Shown: positions 15,557 to 24,707, counted from the stretch's first letter. The stretch is 64,000 bases of DNA from Actinomadura terrae (GCF_022751215.1 NZ_JAICDG010000003.1:930001-994000); one strand, 5' to 3'. A program made the numbers and translations. Notes: generated by a model not told the origin, from the sequence alone.

Positions 15557-16210
15557 ATGCGTAAAGGGATCGCAATTTCCGCTGCCGCCCTGGCGATGAC
15601 CGCCACGGCCGCCGTCGCCGCCCCACCGGCAACGGCATCCGCCGCCTACTTCACCCGCGGCCCGAACGGCGTCACCATCGAACTCGCGACGGTGAACGGC
15701 TCGGGTTGCCCGCTCGGAACCGCGGCCGTGGCCGTGTCCGAGGACAAGGAGGCGTTCACCGTCACCTACAGCAACTACATGGTGCAGGTGGGCGGCAACT
15801 CCAACTCGACCGACTTCCGCAAGAACTGCCAGCTCAACATGAAGGTGCACGTCCCGCAGGGCTTCACCTACGCGATCCTGTCGGCCGACTACCGCGGCTT
15901 CGCCTCGCTCGAGCCCGGCGCCACCGGACTGGAGAAGGCCAGCTACTACTTCCAGGGCATGCCCCAGACCGGTCGTGCGGAGCACGGCCTGAAGGGCGAG
16001 TACGCCGACAACTGGGCGTTCACCGATGTGAACGAAGTCGCGCAGCTGGTGTACAAGCCGTGTGGCGAGGAGCGCAACTTCAACATCAACACCGAGCTGC
16101 GCGTCAACAAGGGAACCTCGGACCCGGCCAAGGTCAGCATGATGGCCATGGACTCGACCGACACCAGCATCAAGACGACCTACCACTTCGCCTGGAAGCG
16201 CTGCCCCTAG
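15557..16210 (+). CDS. Secreted DUF4360 protein (copy 1)
   Basis: A 217-residue exported protein of unknown function. A signal peptide (about 1-30, MRKGIAISAAALAMTATAAV, ending near TASA) is followed by the DUF4360 domain, with the conserved pieces NGSGCPLGTAAV, FTVTYSNYMVQVGG, DFRKNCQLNMKVHVPQG and CGEERNFNINTELRV. Three mature cysteines are shared with copy 2. ATG 15557 has AGAGGA upstream. First of a tandem pair, 102 bases before its paralogue. Confidence 0.9.
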   Translation: MRKGIAISAAALAMTATAAVAAPPATASAAYFTRGPNGVTIELATVNGSGCPLGTAAVAVSEDKEAFTVTYSNYMVQVGGNSNSTDFRKNCQLNMKVHVPQGFTYAILSADYRGFASLEPGATGLEKASYYFQGMPQTGRAEHGLKGEYADNWAFTDVNEVAQLVYKPCGEERNFNINTELRVNKGTSDPAKVSMMAMDSTDTSIKTTYHFAWKRCP

Positions 16211-16312
16211 TCCAGCGCTCCTTTCACATCGCGACTGCCGGGAATTGCGTCTAGAACGGCAGCAGCGTGTCCCCGAGAAACACTCTCCACCCGAGTTAGG
16301 AGAAGAGCACCC

Positions 16313-16969
16313 ATGCGCAAGGCAATGACCGCTTCGGCGGCGTGCGCCGCCGCACTGGCCCTGGCCGGCGGTTTGGCTCCGTCCGCGTCCGCCACCACGG
16401 ACGACCCGCCCCCGTCGGACCGGATCGTCATCGATGTCCTTACCGTGAACGGCTCCGGCTGCCCCGCGGGCACCACCGCCGTCGCCACGGCGAGCGACAA
16501 CACCGCGTTCACCGTCACCTACAGCAACTACCTCGCCCAGGCGGGCGGGGACTCGAGGGCGACGGACTTCAGGAAGAACTGCCAGATCAACCTGCGGGTG
16601 CACGTGCCGCAGGGCTTCACCTACGCGATCGCCGGTGCCGACTACCGCGGCTTCGCACACCTGGAGGACGGCGCGTCCGGGCTGGAGCGCGCGAACTACT
16701 ACCACCAGGGCATGCAGCAGTCGACCCCGGTCAGCCACACGATCAAGGGTTCGTTCTCGGACGACTGGCAGTTCTCCGACCGCACGCCGGTCACCGAACT
16801 GGTCTTCAAGCCCTGCGGTGAGGACCGCAACTTCAATGTCAACACCGAACTGCGCGTGAACAAGGGCAGCTCGGACGCGTCCAAGACGAGCTTCATGGCC
16901 TTCGACTCCACCGACGGCAGCGTCAAGACGACGTACCACTTCGCCTGGAAGCGCTGCCCCGGCGCCTAG
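16313..16969 (+). CDS. Secreted DUF4360 protein (copy 2)
   Basis: A 218-residue paralogue of the preceding gene, aligned without gaps over most of the mature part (NGSGCPAGTTAV, FTVTYSNYLAQAGG, DFRKNCQINLRVHVPQG, ending YHFAWKRCPGA). The signal peptide and the first mature residues differ (SATTDDPPPSD). AGGAG precedes ATG 16313. A strong hairpin terminator follows. The tandem arrangement suggests a duplication with divergence at the exported N-terminus; function unknown. Confidence 0.9.
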   Translation: MRKAMTASAACAAALALAGGLAPSASATTDDPPPSDRIVIDVLTVNGSGCPAGTTAVATASDNTAFTVTYSNYLAQAGGDSRATDFRKNCQINLRVHVPQGFTYAIAGADYRGFAHLEDGASGLERANYYHQGMQQSTPVSHTIKGSFSDDWQFSDRTPVTELVFKPCGEDRNFNVNTELRVNKGSSDASKTSFMAFDSTDGSVKTTYHFAWKRCPGA

Positions 16970-17008
16970 CTGACACGAGCCGGCCCCCGCTCACGGCCAT
17001 AGAGGATC

Positions 17009-17044
17009 AGGGCCGCGTCCTTACTCGGGGAAGGGCGCGGCCCT
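17009..17044 (+). terminator. Terminator after the DUF4360 pair
   Basis: AGGGCCGCG (17009-17017) pairs perfectly with CGCGGCCCT (17036-17044), loop 18 bases. It starts 40 bases after the second DUF4360 stop and precedes the amidase gene. Confidence 0.65.
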
Positions 17045-17219
17045 ACTCATGCCCGCACGCGGCCTGTCGAGGTGGCGACAGATGGCCAGCCGCTGGATCC
17101 GGTTCGTACCCCAAGCCATAATCAAGGCGGCCCGTCAGCGGCCGGTCACGATCGGCAGGGCCGAACGCACGTCCTTCCTGCTGTGCGTCGAGGCGCCGAT
17201 CGGTGCCGAGGAGGCCGAT

Positions 17220-18875
17220 GTGGCAAGGCGAAGGCGGAACCTGCGCGTCCCGGCGGCGGCCCTGGCCGCCGGCATCCTCGTCCTGACGCCGCCCGTGGTC
17301 ACGGTCGGCGCGGCGACAGGCAACGGCGCCGCGCTCGGTGACACGGCCGACCGGGCGACACCGTCCGACGTCGCCCGATGGGTGGTGACCATGGACGCCA
17401 CCGGATTACGCGGACTGCTGGCGCGCGGCCGGGTCACGTCGGTGGCCCTCGTCAGGGCCTACCAGGCGCGCATCGACGCCTATGAGGAGGCGTACGCCGA
17501 CCAGCCCGGCGTCAACGCGGTCATCCGCCGGGACCCCACGGCGATCGCCGACGCCGCCCGGCTCGACGCCGAACGCCGGCGGGGGCACGTCCGCGGCCCG
17601 CTGCACGGCATCCCGATCCTGATCAAGGACAACTACGACACCGGTGACCTGCCCACCACCAGCGGCTCGCTGGCGCTGCGGCACGGGCGTCCCGCCGACG
17701 ACGCCGAGCAGGTCGCACGGCTGCGGGCGGCCGGCGCGATCATCGTCGCCAAGACCAACCTGCACGAGTTCGCCTCCGGCATCGAGACGATCAGCTCCCT
17801 CGGCGGGCAGACCCGCAACCCCTACGACCAGACCCGCAACCCGGGCGGCTCCAGCGGCGGCACGGGCGCCGGTGTCGCGGCGGGCTTCGGCGCGGCCGGT
17901 CTGGGCTCGGACACCTGCGGTTCCGTCCGCAGCCCGGCGGCGCACAACAGCCTGGTCGGCCTGCGGCCGAGCCGGGGCCTGTCCAGCCGCGACGGCATCG
18001 CGCCCCTGTCCGACACCCAGGACGTCGGCGGCCCCATCGCCAAGTCGGTCGGCGACATCGCCCTGCTCCTGGACGCGACCGCCGGATACGACCCGGACGA
18101 CCCGTCCACCAGGGCGTCCATCGGACGGATTCCCCGCACCTACACCACCGCCCTGGACGGCACCGCCCTGGCCCGCGCCCGCATCGGCGTGTTCACCGAC
18201 TACCTCGGCACCACGCCGCCCGAGCGGGCGACGACGGCGCTGGTCCGGGCGGCCACCGCGGACATGGCGGCGCGCGGCGCGACCGTCGTCGACGTGCCGG
18301 CCCAGCCCGAGCTGACGTCGGCGGTGGACGGCTCCAGCGTGTTCGCCGACGAGACGGAACGCGACCTCAACCGCTACCTCGCGGCGCCGGGCTCGCGGTT
18401 CCCGCGCCGGCTGGCCCGGCTGGAGCCACCGGCCGACGTCGTCACGCTGGCCGACATCGTCGCCTCCGGGCAGGTCACGCCCACCGTCCTGAAGCGGCTC
18501 AGGGAACGGCTGGGCACCTCGACCGGCCCGCAGGACGCCTACCGCCAACGGCTGGCGCGGCGCGCGCAGGCGCAACGGCTGCTGCACGGGCTGCTGAAGC
18601 GATACCGCCTGGACGCGCTGGTCTACCCGGCGGTCTCCCAACCGGCCGCGCCGGTCGGGCAGCCCCAGCAGGGCATCAGGATCTGCGGCCTCGCCGCCAA
18701 CACCGGGTTCCCCGCCCTGACCGTTCCCGCCGGGTTCACGCCCGAGGGCATGCCGGTGGGAGTCGAGCTGCTGGGACGGCCGTTCAGCGAACCGAAGCTG
18801 CTCGGCCTGGGGTTCGCCTACGAGCAGGCGACACATCACCGCCGACCACCGGCGAGCACCCCGCCCCTGAACTGA
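17220..18875 (+). CDS. Secreted amidase (amidase-signature family)
   Basis: A 551-residue amide hydrolase. Residues about 1-32 form a signal peptide (ARRRRNLRVPAAALAAGILV). The Ser-Ser-Lys triad is visible: Lys136 (PILIKDNYDTG), cis-Ser at 211/212 (GGSSGGTGAG) and nucleophile Ser235 (GSDTCGSVRSPA). GTG 17220 is chosen because GAGGAGG lies 5 bases upstream and the signal peptide starts there; an ORF start at 17049 would hide it. The substrate is unknown; family members range from fatty-acid amides to peptide amides. It stands alone. Confidence 0.9.
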   Translation: MARRRRNLRVPAAALAAGILVLTPPVVTVGAATGNGAALGDTADRATPSDVARWVVTMDATGLRGLLARGRVTSVALVRAYQARIDAYEEAYADQPGVNAVIRRDPTAIADAARLDAERRRGHVRGPLHGIPILIKDNYDTGDLPTTSGSLALRHGRPADDAEQVARLRAAGAIIVAKTNLHEFASGIETISSLGGQTRNPYDQTRNPGGSSGGTGAGVAAGFGAAGLGSDTCGSVRSPAAHNSLVGLRPSRGLSSRDGIAPLSDTQDVGGPIAKSVGDIALLLDATAGYDPDDPSTRASIGRIPRTYTTALDGTALARARIGVFTDYLGTTPPERATTALVRAATADMAARGATVVDVPAQPELTSAVDGSSVFADETERDLNRYLAAPGSRFPRRLARLEPPADVVTLADIVASGQVTPTVLKRLRERLGTSTGPQDAYRQRLARRAQAQRLLHGLLKRYRLDALVYPAVSQPAAPVGQPQQGIRICGLAANTGFPALTVPAGFTPEGMPVGVELLGRPFSEPKLLGLGFAYEQATHHRRPPASTPPLN

Positions 18876-19045
18876 TCCCCGGTCGCGGTCGAACCGAGCC
18901 CCACGGGAGTCACCGACCCCGCGCGGTATCCACCCCGACATCTTGATCGCTACTTGCGGCCATCATGCCCTCACCGTGGACCTTCCTTACTCAGTGCACT
19001 TATATGTTTACTCTTCGTGCAGTCGAGGTGAGCTCGGAGGTCATC

Positions 19046-19648
19046 ATGGACACGACCGCAAGAGTGCTGGTCATCGCCGCCGCCGGTCTGCTGACCACGG
19101 GGGCCGGTGTCGCCGCCCACGCCAGTGGCGGCTCCGAGACCCGGGCCGGCGCGCAGAACACCGCCGCTGCGGGTTCGGCGGCTACCAGCACGGGCGCCTC
19201 GCCCTACGTGCAGGCATCGTCCCCCGCTCAGGCCGTGCGGGTCCTCGACGCGTTGCGGTCCCTCGAGAGGGCGAGCGCCTCCGCCCGGGCGGCCGCCGCG
19301 GGTGTCGTCTACGGCCCCTGCGAGCTCTTTCCCACCCCCATCTACATGCGCACCTCGGGTGGTCTGGGCACGAAGCCGTACACCGACTGCAAGGGTGTGG
19401 CGGTTTCGTCCATCCGCCACCAGACCGATCTGCGCTACCAGTGGGGAGCCTGGTGGCACCTTGCCGCCAGTTACACCGGTGGCAACAACGGCGTGGCGCG
19501 CTACCAGCAACGAAACGTCCAGTGGATCTGTAAGGGCAGAGGCTCCACCACATGGGCCGGAACCACGCTCGGCACGCTCGTCTACCTCGGCAAGACCTAT
19601 TACGCGCGTGTCTACAATTCTCCCACAACCCACCCTTGCGGTGCCTGA
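19046..19648 (+). CDS. Secreted protein of unknown function
   Basis: A 200-residue protein with a signal peptide (about 1-27, TARVLVIAAAGLLTTGAGVA), an Ala/Ser-rich low-complexity linker, and a compact C-terminal half of about 110 residues with Trp/Tyr-rich strands (YQWGAWWHLAASYTGGNNGV) and cysteines in CELF, DCKGV, WICKG and HPCGA that could form two disulfides. ATG 19046 has GGAGG upstream. I recognise no family. The following gene starts within or just after its end. Confidence 0.7.
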   Translation: MDTTARVLVIAAAGLLTTGAGVAAHASGGSETRAGAQNTAAAGSAATSTGASPYVQASSPAQAVRVLDALRSLERASASARAAAAGVVYGPCELFPTPIYMRTSGGLGTKPYTDCKGVAVSSIRHQTDLRYQWGAWWHLAASYTGGNNGVARYQQRNVQWICKGRGSTTWAGTTLGTLVYLGKTYYARVYNSPTTHPCGA

Positions 19649-19655
19649 GCCCATC

Positions 19656-20033
19656 GTGCGACTGGTGTACGAGCGCACCAGCCCGCCCGGTGAAGACTCC
19701 GGCGCCGAACCTTTGATCGCGGTGTGCGCGACCGCGCGAGAAGCGGATCAGGTCAAGGAGGCGAGTTCCGTTCGCAGCCGCTACGCGTCCTGGGAAGAGT
19801 TTCGGCTTCAGGGCGCCGCTGACCGGACCGGTCCACTGGCCGACGGCGAGACCGTTCACATCGTCCTACTCGGCGGTGGCGAACCCGATCCCGAGCGCGA
19901 CCCGATCGGTGTCGCCGTCTTCACCGACCGGGACGCAGCCGACCGGTGCGCGCTGGACGAGCGTCGTCGAAGCGGCGACCCCGGCTATCACGCGATCTCC
20001 CTCCCCATCGGATGGCGAGCCGCCGACCACTGA
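19656..20033 (+). CDS. Small protein of unknown function
   Basis: A 125-residue soluble acidic protein starting MRLVYERTSPPGEDSG, with LIAVCATAREADQVKEASS and VGVAVFTDRDAADRCALDE-like segments that look like two related alpha/beta units for a small ligand-binding or stress protein; no family is assigned. Start uncertain: GTG 19656, or GTG 19641, which overlaps the stop of the preceding gene. Coding is supported by codon bias and tight spacing to the upstream gene. Convergent with lepB. Confidence 0.55.
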   Translation: MRLVYERTSPPGEDSGAEPLIAVCATAREADQVKEASSVRSRYASWEEFRLQGAADRTGPLADGETVHIVLLGGGEPDPERDPIGVAVFTDRDAADRCALDERRRSGDPGYHAISLPIGWRAADH

Positions 20034-20098
20034 CCAACTCCCTGGTCGCGCCGGGGCTCCGGAGCGACGCCCGCACATCGACGCGCTGTTCGGAGCGG

Positions 20099-21073
20099 TC
20101 ACCGACGTTGAGGCCGGTTGCGCTCTCGACGTCGCAGCCGCCAGAGGGCCGGTTGCGTGACCAGCAGTGCGACTGCCGATGGTGCCGCAGGTACGAGATC
20201 GTCCATCGCGGCCTGAAGGGCGTGCTGCCGGAAGGTGTGCGGGACGGGCAGCGTGTCCATGCGGTTGAGGGGCCACACCACGACGAAGGCGCGGCCGATG
20301 ACGCGATCCTTCGGTATCGCGCCGCCGCCGGGGTCGCCGAGATGCGCACGCGAGTCGGAGGAGAAGGCCCGGTGGTCTCCCATGACCCAGAGGGTGCCCG
20401 GCTGGACGGTCACGTCGAAGGCCTGGTCGGAGGGCCTGTTCTGCTCGTGCGTGGCGGGGTTGGTGTAGAGGTATTGCCGCTCGTCCAGGGGGACGCCGTT
20501 GACCGAGACGCGCCCTTGCGCGTCGCAGCACTTGACCCTGTCGCCCGGGATGCCGACGACCCGTTTGATGTAGTCCTTCTCACCCGGGGAGACGCCGAAG
20601 GCTCCACCGACCCACCGGAAGAACCTCCCGACCGGGTTCGTCGGCTTCGAGTAGGCGACTTCGGGATCCCAGGAATCCATCCCGTCGAACACGACGATGT
20701 CACCGCGCTCGACATCGCGCGTATGGTAGACGATCTTGTTGACGAGGACCCGATCCCCGATTTGCAGCGTGTTCTCCATGGAGCCCGAGGGGATGTAGAA
20801 GGCCTGGACCGCGAAGGCCTTGATCAGCAGGGCGAGGACCACGGCCACCAGGACGAGTACGGGCAGCTCCTTCCAAAAGGAGCCCTTCTTCTTTCTCTTT
20901 TTCGATTCTTTTGAATCGTCGGTGCCGGGCGAAGCATCTTCGGAATCTTCGATATCCGATGTCAAACTCGCCGCTCCCTGCGATGAAGTCGTCGGCGAGG
21001 TGTCATCGTGCTCCTGCGAGGACCGATCGGAGTGCTCCTCGTGGGGCGCCGCGCCGTCAGAGCTGGCCTGCAT
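20099..21073 (-). CDS. lepB: Signal peptidase I
   Basis: Membrane serine protease that removes Sec signal peptides, 324 residues. After an acidic Ser-rich cytoplasmic tail (1-55) and a KKRKKK patch comes one membrane helix (VLVLVAVVLALLIKAFAVQ). Catalytic Ser98 (IPSGSM) and Lys170 (DYIKRVVGIPGDRV) are present, as is the GDHRAFSSDSR box. ATG 21073 is preceded by GGAGAG; a TAAGAT hexamer at 21114-21109 could be the -10, which rules out the longer start at 21109. The C-terminal extension after WPLNRMDTL is unusually long and basic. Confidence 0.93.
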   Translation of the reverse strand: MQASSDGAAPHEEHSDRSSQEHDDTSPTTSSQGAASLTSDIEDSEDASPGTDDSKESKKRKKKGSFWKELPVLVLVAVVLALLIKAFAVQAFYIPSGSMENTLQIGDRVLVNKIVYHTRDVERGDIVVFDGMDSWDPEVAYSKPTNPVGRFFRWVGGAFGVSPGEKDYIKRVVGIPGDRVKCCDAQGRVSVNGVPLDERQYLYTNPATHEQNRPSDQAFDVTVQPGTLWVMGDHRAFSSDSRAHLGDPGGGAIPKDRVIGRAFVVVWPLNRMDTLPVPHTFRQHALQAAMDDLVPAAPSAVALLVTQPALWRLRRRERNRPQRR

Positions 21074-21384
21074 ATCTCTCCGATCCCCGAGCCTGCCGTC
21101 CAGACGCAATCTTACACAAAAACCTTGACTCGCCGCGGTGGCCGACGATAAAGGGCCGACGATCAGCTACGACGGCGGCCGAGGTTGTGGACGCACATAT
21201 TCAGGGCGCGGTTTGGGCGAGATGGTCGCGGATGTCGGCGTAACGGAACTGGTAGAAAATCCATCAGGTCGCGGGACAGTCCGCGCCGGATCGCCAGCGA
21301 CGACGTCGCACATCAGGCGTCCCGGCCCACAGCCCGCTCAACGCTCCGCCACTGAACTTCTCCCGCCCCCTGTATGCTCCGGAC

Positions 21385-21486
21385 ATGTCGCTGGATCTTG
21401 GGTGTTCCACCTCGCGTTACGGCGGGGTTCCTTGGTCGCCGGAGAGGGTCGCCGCGATCGGCGCCGAACGCCCGGGGCTCTCATGA
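21385..21486 (+). CDS. 33-codon ORF coupled to the NTF2-like gene
   Basis: ATG 21385 opens a 33-residue frame (MSLDLGCSTSRYGGVPWSPE and on to PGLS) whose TGA overlaps the ATG of the next gene (ATGA at 21483-21486). A TATGCT hexamer lies 8 bases before the ATG with no ribosome site, as in leaderless actinomycete transcripts. Bases 21115-21370 upstream show no gene. It may serve as a coupling leader for translation of the next gene. Confidence 0.4.
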   Translation: MSLDLGCSTSRYGGVPWSPERVAAIGAERPGLS

Positions 21487-21947
21487 GGGTGCTCGATCCG
21501 CGCGACCGGATCGCGCTCGCCGACCTCGTCGCCAGGTACGCGCTCTACGCCGACCAGCTCAGGTACACGAGTCTCGTGGGGCTGTTCGCCGACGACGCGG
21601 TGCTCGTACTGCCGGACCCTCCGGAGCAGCTCGAACCCGTCCGTTCCTTCAAGGGACGGGACGAGATCGGCAAGGCGCTCCGATCCCTGGAGCGGTTCCC
21701 GCGCACGTCGCACGAGATCGTGGGCCAGGTGTTCGATCCGGGACGCGAGAACGCGACGGCGACCGGGCACGTCGCCTGCGTCGCGCACCATCTCAGCGAG
21801 GAGGAGTCGGGAAAGCCCACCGACTTCGCGTGGCATTTCCGCTACAGCGACGCCTACCGGCGGGAGGGCGGCTTCTGGCATATTGAGCGCCGGACGGTCC
21901 AGATCGACTTCATCGAGAAGAAATCGGTCTGGTGCTGGAGAGAATGA
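21483..21947 (+). CDS. SnoaL/NTF2-like protein
   Basis: A 154-residue cone-shaped alpha+beta barrel protein of the SnoaL_4 type (RDRIALADLVARYALYADQL, then LFADDAVLVLPDPPE, and HFRYSDAYRREGGFWHIERR). Such folds act as isomerases, cyclases or hydratases or bind small ligands; the catalytic Asp/His set is partly present but function is not assigned. No clear ribosome site, consistent with coupling to the overlapping 33-codon ORF. Confidence 0.82.
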   Translation: MRVLDPRDRIALADLVARYALYADQLRYTSLVGLFADDAVLVLPDPPEQLEPVRSFKGRDEIGKALRSLERFPRTSHEIVGQVFDPGRENATATGHVACVAHHLSEEESGKPTDFAWHFRYSDAYRREGGFWHIERRTVQIDFIEKKSVWCWRE

Positions 21948-22056
21948 GCACCGGGGGAGCGGTCTAGCGGCCGTTCGCGTGCGGAGCCGACTGCCGCTTG
22001 GAGGGTGAAACAGCCGGTGATTTCTGCTGGGAAATGGCCATCAGGCTAGACGCCCG

Positions 22057-22773
22057 TCACCATCGCTCCTTGAACGTGGAGAACAGCATCCAACCGGCGA
22101 TTCCGCTGAAGAGGAGGGTGACCCCGGCCAGGACGGCGAGCTCGCTCCCGGAGTCCAGGCCGAAGGCCGAGATACCCGCGCCGAATGCTATGGGGAGGAT
22201 GCCCATGAACATCCAGCAGAAAGCGCGGAAGGCGAGCATGAAGAATCCGTCCCACCAGCCGAACAGCAGCCCCCACAGCAGGACGCCGAGGCCGAAGAGG
22301 GCCAGGAACATCCAGGCGGCGAGCGTTCTCCCCGACCCGGGCAGGAACCACGCCTCCCTGCCCATCATCTCCACCCCGACGACCTCGTCGCGCCAGAGCC
22401 GCAGCCGGGCCGGGTCCCCCTCGCGGGCCTTGTCATAGAAGGACCACGACACATCGTGGGCCTGCCGCGAACCGTTGGCGCGCCGCCAGGTGAGCTCATA
22501 GTGGGTGGTCTGGGTCGTGTTGCCGTCGGCGTCGGTGCTCGATGTCGTGTAGGTGCGGCGGTCGACGATCGTCGTCGCCTCTTCGTCGAAGCAGTCGGCG
22601 CGCTGATCGCAGTTCACAGCCGTTCGGAATTCCCGGGTGTGCCGGTAAGGACCGGCGGCGGCGGCGAGTGCCGTCACAAGGACACCGAGCCCCAATGCGA
22701 TCGTGATCCACCGTCCGAGGGAACGGGGTGGTGATACACGGTTCGACGGCCCCCGATACCGACCAAGCCCCAT
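22057..22773 (-). CDS. DUF3592-like membrane protein
   Basis: A 238-residue protein with an N-terminal membrane helix (WITIALGLGVLVTALAAAAG), an extracytoplasmic region of about 110 residues with two cysteines (NCDQRADCFDEE) and a YTTSSTDADGNTTQTTHYEL-type strand region, then three or four helices (TLAAWMFLALFGLGVLLWGL and onward). This layout resembles DUF3592-type proteins; role unknown. ATG 22773 is chosen for the GAGGAC just upstream, over starts at 22788 and 22827. Confidence 0.72.
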   Translation of the reverse strand: MGLGRYRGPSNRVSPPRSLGRWITIALGLGVLVTALAAAAGPYRHTREFRTAVNCDQRADCFDEEATTIVDRRTYTTSSTDADGNTTQTTHYELTWRRANGSRQAHDVSWSFYDKAREGDPARLRLWRDEVVGVEMMGREAWFLPGSGRTLAAWMFLALFGLGVLLWGLLFGWWDGFFMLAFRAFCWMFMGILPIAFGAGISAFGLDSGSELAVLAGVTLLFSGIAGWMLFSTFKERW

Positions 22774-22922
22774 GCCCGTCCTCACCATGGATCGTCTGTG
22801 GAGGGAGTTCGAACGCCCGCGGTCCATGATGCGCGGAACAGTTCGGAAAGCGTAGACCGTATCTCATGTGGTGAGGTGGACAGGTTCGCGTTCGTAGCGG
22901 ATTCGCGGTCGCCCGGAGTAGG

Positions 22923-23942
22923 TCAGCGGCGGCGCAGGGACGGGTCGAGCAGCGAGGGCGGGGTGTCGTGCTTCTCGTCCGGGGCGAGGTCGACGCCGGG
23001 CGGGACGATCGCGTCGATCGCGTCCAGGACGTCGCCGGGCAGCACCGTGTCGGCGGCGGCGAACTGCGAGCGCAGGTGCTCCGGTGTCCGGGGGCCGATG
23101 AGCGCGCCGGTCACGGCGGGATGCGCGGTCACGAACCCGAGCGCGAGCTGGATCATCGTCAGGCCCGCCTGGTCGGCGACCTCGGCGAGCCGTTCGACCG
23201 CCTCCAGCTTGGCCCGGTTGGACGGGATCGAGGTGTCGAAGCGCCGCGGCATGAACGTCGACCGGTTGGTGGTGACCTCCCGGCCCTCGCGGACCGCGCC
23301 CGACAGCCATCCCGAGGCCAGCGGGCTCCACGCCAGCACCCCGAGCCCGTACTCCCGCGCCACGGGCAGGACGTGCGCCTCGATCCCGCGTTGCAGGATC
23401 GAGTAGCCCGGCTGCTCCGTCGCGTACCGGCCCAGGTGGTTCTCGCGCGCCGCCCACTGCGCTTGGACGATGCGGTACGCCGGGAACGTCGAGGAGCCGA
23501 AGTAGCGGATCTTTCCCGCGCGCCGCAGGTCGGTGAGCGCCGACAGCGTCTCCTCGTCGCCGGTCGCCGGATCCCACCGGTGGATCTGGTAGAGGTCGAC
23601 GTGGTCGACGCCCAGTCGGCGCAGGCTGCCCTCCAGCGCGGCGACCAGCCAGCGGCGCGAGCCGCCCCGGTGGTTGCGCTCCTCGCCCATCGGGAGGCCC
23701 GCCTTGGTCGCCAACACGATGTCGTCGCGCCGTCCGGCGATGGCCTTGCCGACCATCGTCTCCGACTCGCCGCCGCCGTAGTGGTCGGCGGTGTCGATGA
23801 GGTTGACGCCGCCCTCCAGGGCGGCGTCGACGATCGCGGTGGCCTCCTCCTGGGTGGTGCGGCCGATCGCGCCGAAGTTCATCGCGCCGAGCGCGAGGGC
23901 GCTGACCTGCACACCGGTGCGGCCCAAGGTGCGGTACTGCAT
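22923..23942 (-). CDS. Aldo/keto reductase
   Basis: NADPH-dependent (beta/alpha)8-barrel oxidoreductase, 339 residues. The tetrad is visible: Asp/Tyr in LIDTADHYGGGESE, Lys in VLATKAG, and His in YQIHRWDP. The C-terminal cofactor motif is GALIGPRTPEHL. The start has GGAGGAG upstream. It is divergent from a TetR gene across 145 bases with two matched operator sites, so it is probably that regulator's target, induced by an unknown carbonyl compound. Confidence 0.93.
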   Translation of the reverse strand: MQYRTLGRTGVQVSALALGAMNFGAIGRTTQEEATAIVDAALEGGVNLIDTADHYGGGESETMVGKAIAGRRDDIVLATKAGLPMGEERNHRGGSRRWLVAALEGSLRRLGVDHVDLYQIHRWDPATGDEETLSALTDLRRAGKIRYFGSSTFPAYRIVQAQWAARENHLGRYATEQPGYSILQRGIEAHVLPVAREYGLGVLAWSPLASGWLSGAVREGREVTTNRSTFMPRRFDTSIPSNRAKLEAVERLAEVADQAGLTMIQLALGFVTAHPAVTGALIGPRTPEHLRSQFAAADTVLPGDVLDAIDAIVPPGVDLAPDEKHDTPPSLLDPSLRRR

Positions 23943-24014
23943 GCTCGTGCTCCTCCATGGATGCGGGGGACGGGTTGGTCGCCGTCCCGTCGCTCTGGCA
24001 TGATGAGCACAACC

Positions 24015-24054
24015 GGAACAGCGTCCCGTTTCGGACGATACGGAACGCTGTCCC
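24015..24054. promoter_or_regulatory. Paired TetR operators between aldo/keto reductase and tetR
   Basis: GGAACAGCGTCCC at 24015-24027 and GGAACGCTGTCCC at 24042-24054, 27 bases apart centre to centre. The cores ACAGCGT and ACGCTGT are exact reverse complements, so the sites are mirror images. Both are followed by GTTT. Position and symmetry fit the adjacent TetR protein. Confidence 0.65.
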
Positions 24055-24087
24055 GTTTAGCAACCCCGGCACCGGAGGAGCGGCGCG

Positions 24088-24690
24088 GTGAACAAGGACG
24101 GCCAGGACGGCGGACCCGTACGAGGCGTGGGCGCGCGGCCCAAGCGGGCCGACGCCCGGCGCAACGCGCAGACCCTGCTCGACGCGGCCGCCGCGGTGTT
24201 CGTCAGGGCAGGGGTCGAGGCGCCGGTGCGCGACATCGCGGCCGAGGCCGGTGTCGGCACGGCCACGATCTACCGCCACTTCCCGACCCGGTCCGACCTG
24301 ATCATCGCCGTCTACCGGCACCAGGTCGACGCCTGCGCCGAGGCGGGCCCCGTCCTGCTGGCGGAGGACGCCTCTCCCTACTCCGCGCTGCGGCGCTGGA
24401 TCGACCGGTTCGTCGACTTCCTGGTCACCAAGCACGGCCTCGCCGCCGTCCTGCAACCCGACAACAGCGGCTTCGACACCCTGCACGCCTACTTCCTCGA
24501 CCGCCTCGTGCCCGTGTGCGCCGACCTACTCTCCGCCGCGTCCGCGTCCGGCGAGATCCGCTCCGACGTGGGCGCCTACGAACTGATGCGCGCCGTGGGG
24601 AACCTGTGCGTCGGCGCGGGCAGCGACCCCCGCTATGACGCGCGCCGGCTCGTCGCCCTCCTGGTCGACGGCCTGCGCCGACCCCGATAA
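24088..24690 (+). CDS. TetR/AcrR family regulator
   Basis: A 200-residue repressor. Helix-turn-helix: VRDIAAEAGVGTATIYRHFP at about 47-66. The C-terminal part (LRRWIDRFVDFLVTKHGLAA, DLLSAASASGEIRSDV) matches the SbtR-like TetR C-terminal domain. GTG 24088 has GGAGGAG upstream. Divergent from the aldo/keto reductase, with operators between; autorepression plus repression of the reductase is inferred. Confidence 0.92.
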   Translation: MNKDGQDGGPVRGVGARPKRADARRNAQTLLDAAAAVFVRAGVEAPVRDIAAEAGVGTATIYRHFPTRSDLIIAVYRHQVDACAEAGPVLLAEDASPYSALRRWIDRFVDFLVTKHGLAAVLQPDNSGFDTLHAYFLDRLVPVCADLLSAASASGEIRSDVGAYELMRAVGNLCVGAGSDPRYDARRLVALLVDGLRRPR

Positions 24691-24707
24691 GGCGAGGGGA
24701 GCCGACC

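Noticed and set aside
18876..19045. Possible second promoter or gene between amidase and the secreted protein
   Set aside because: Too short, with no coding bias or clear hexamers.
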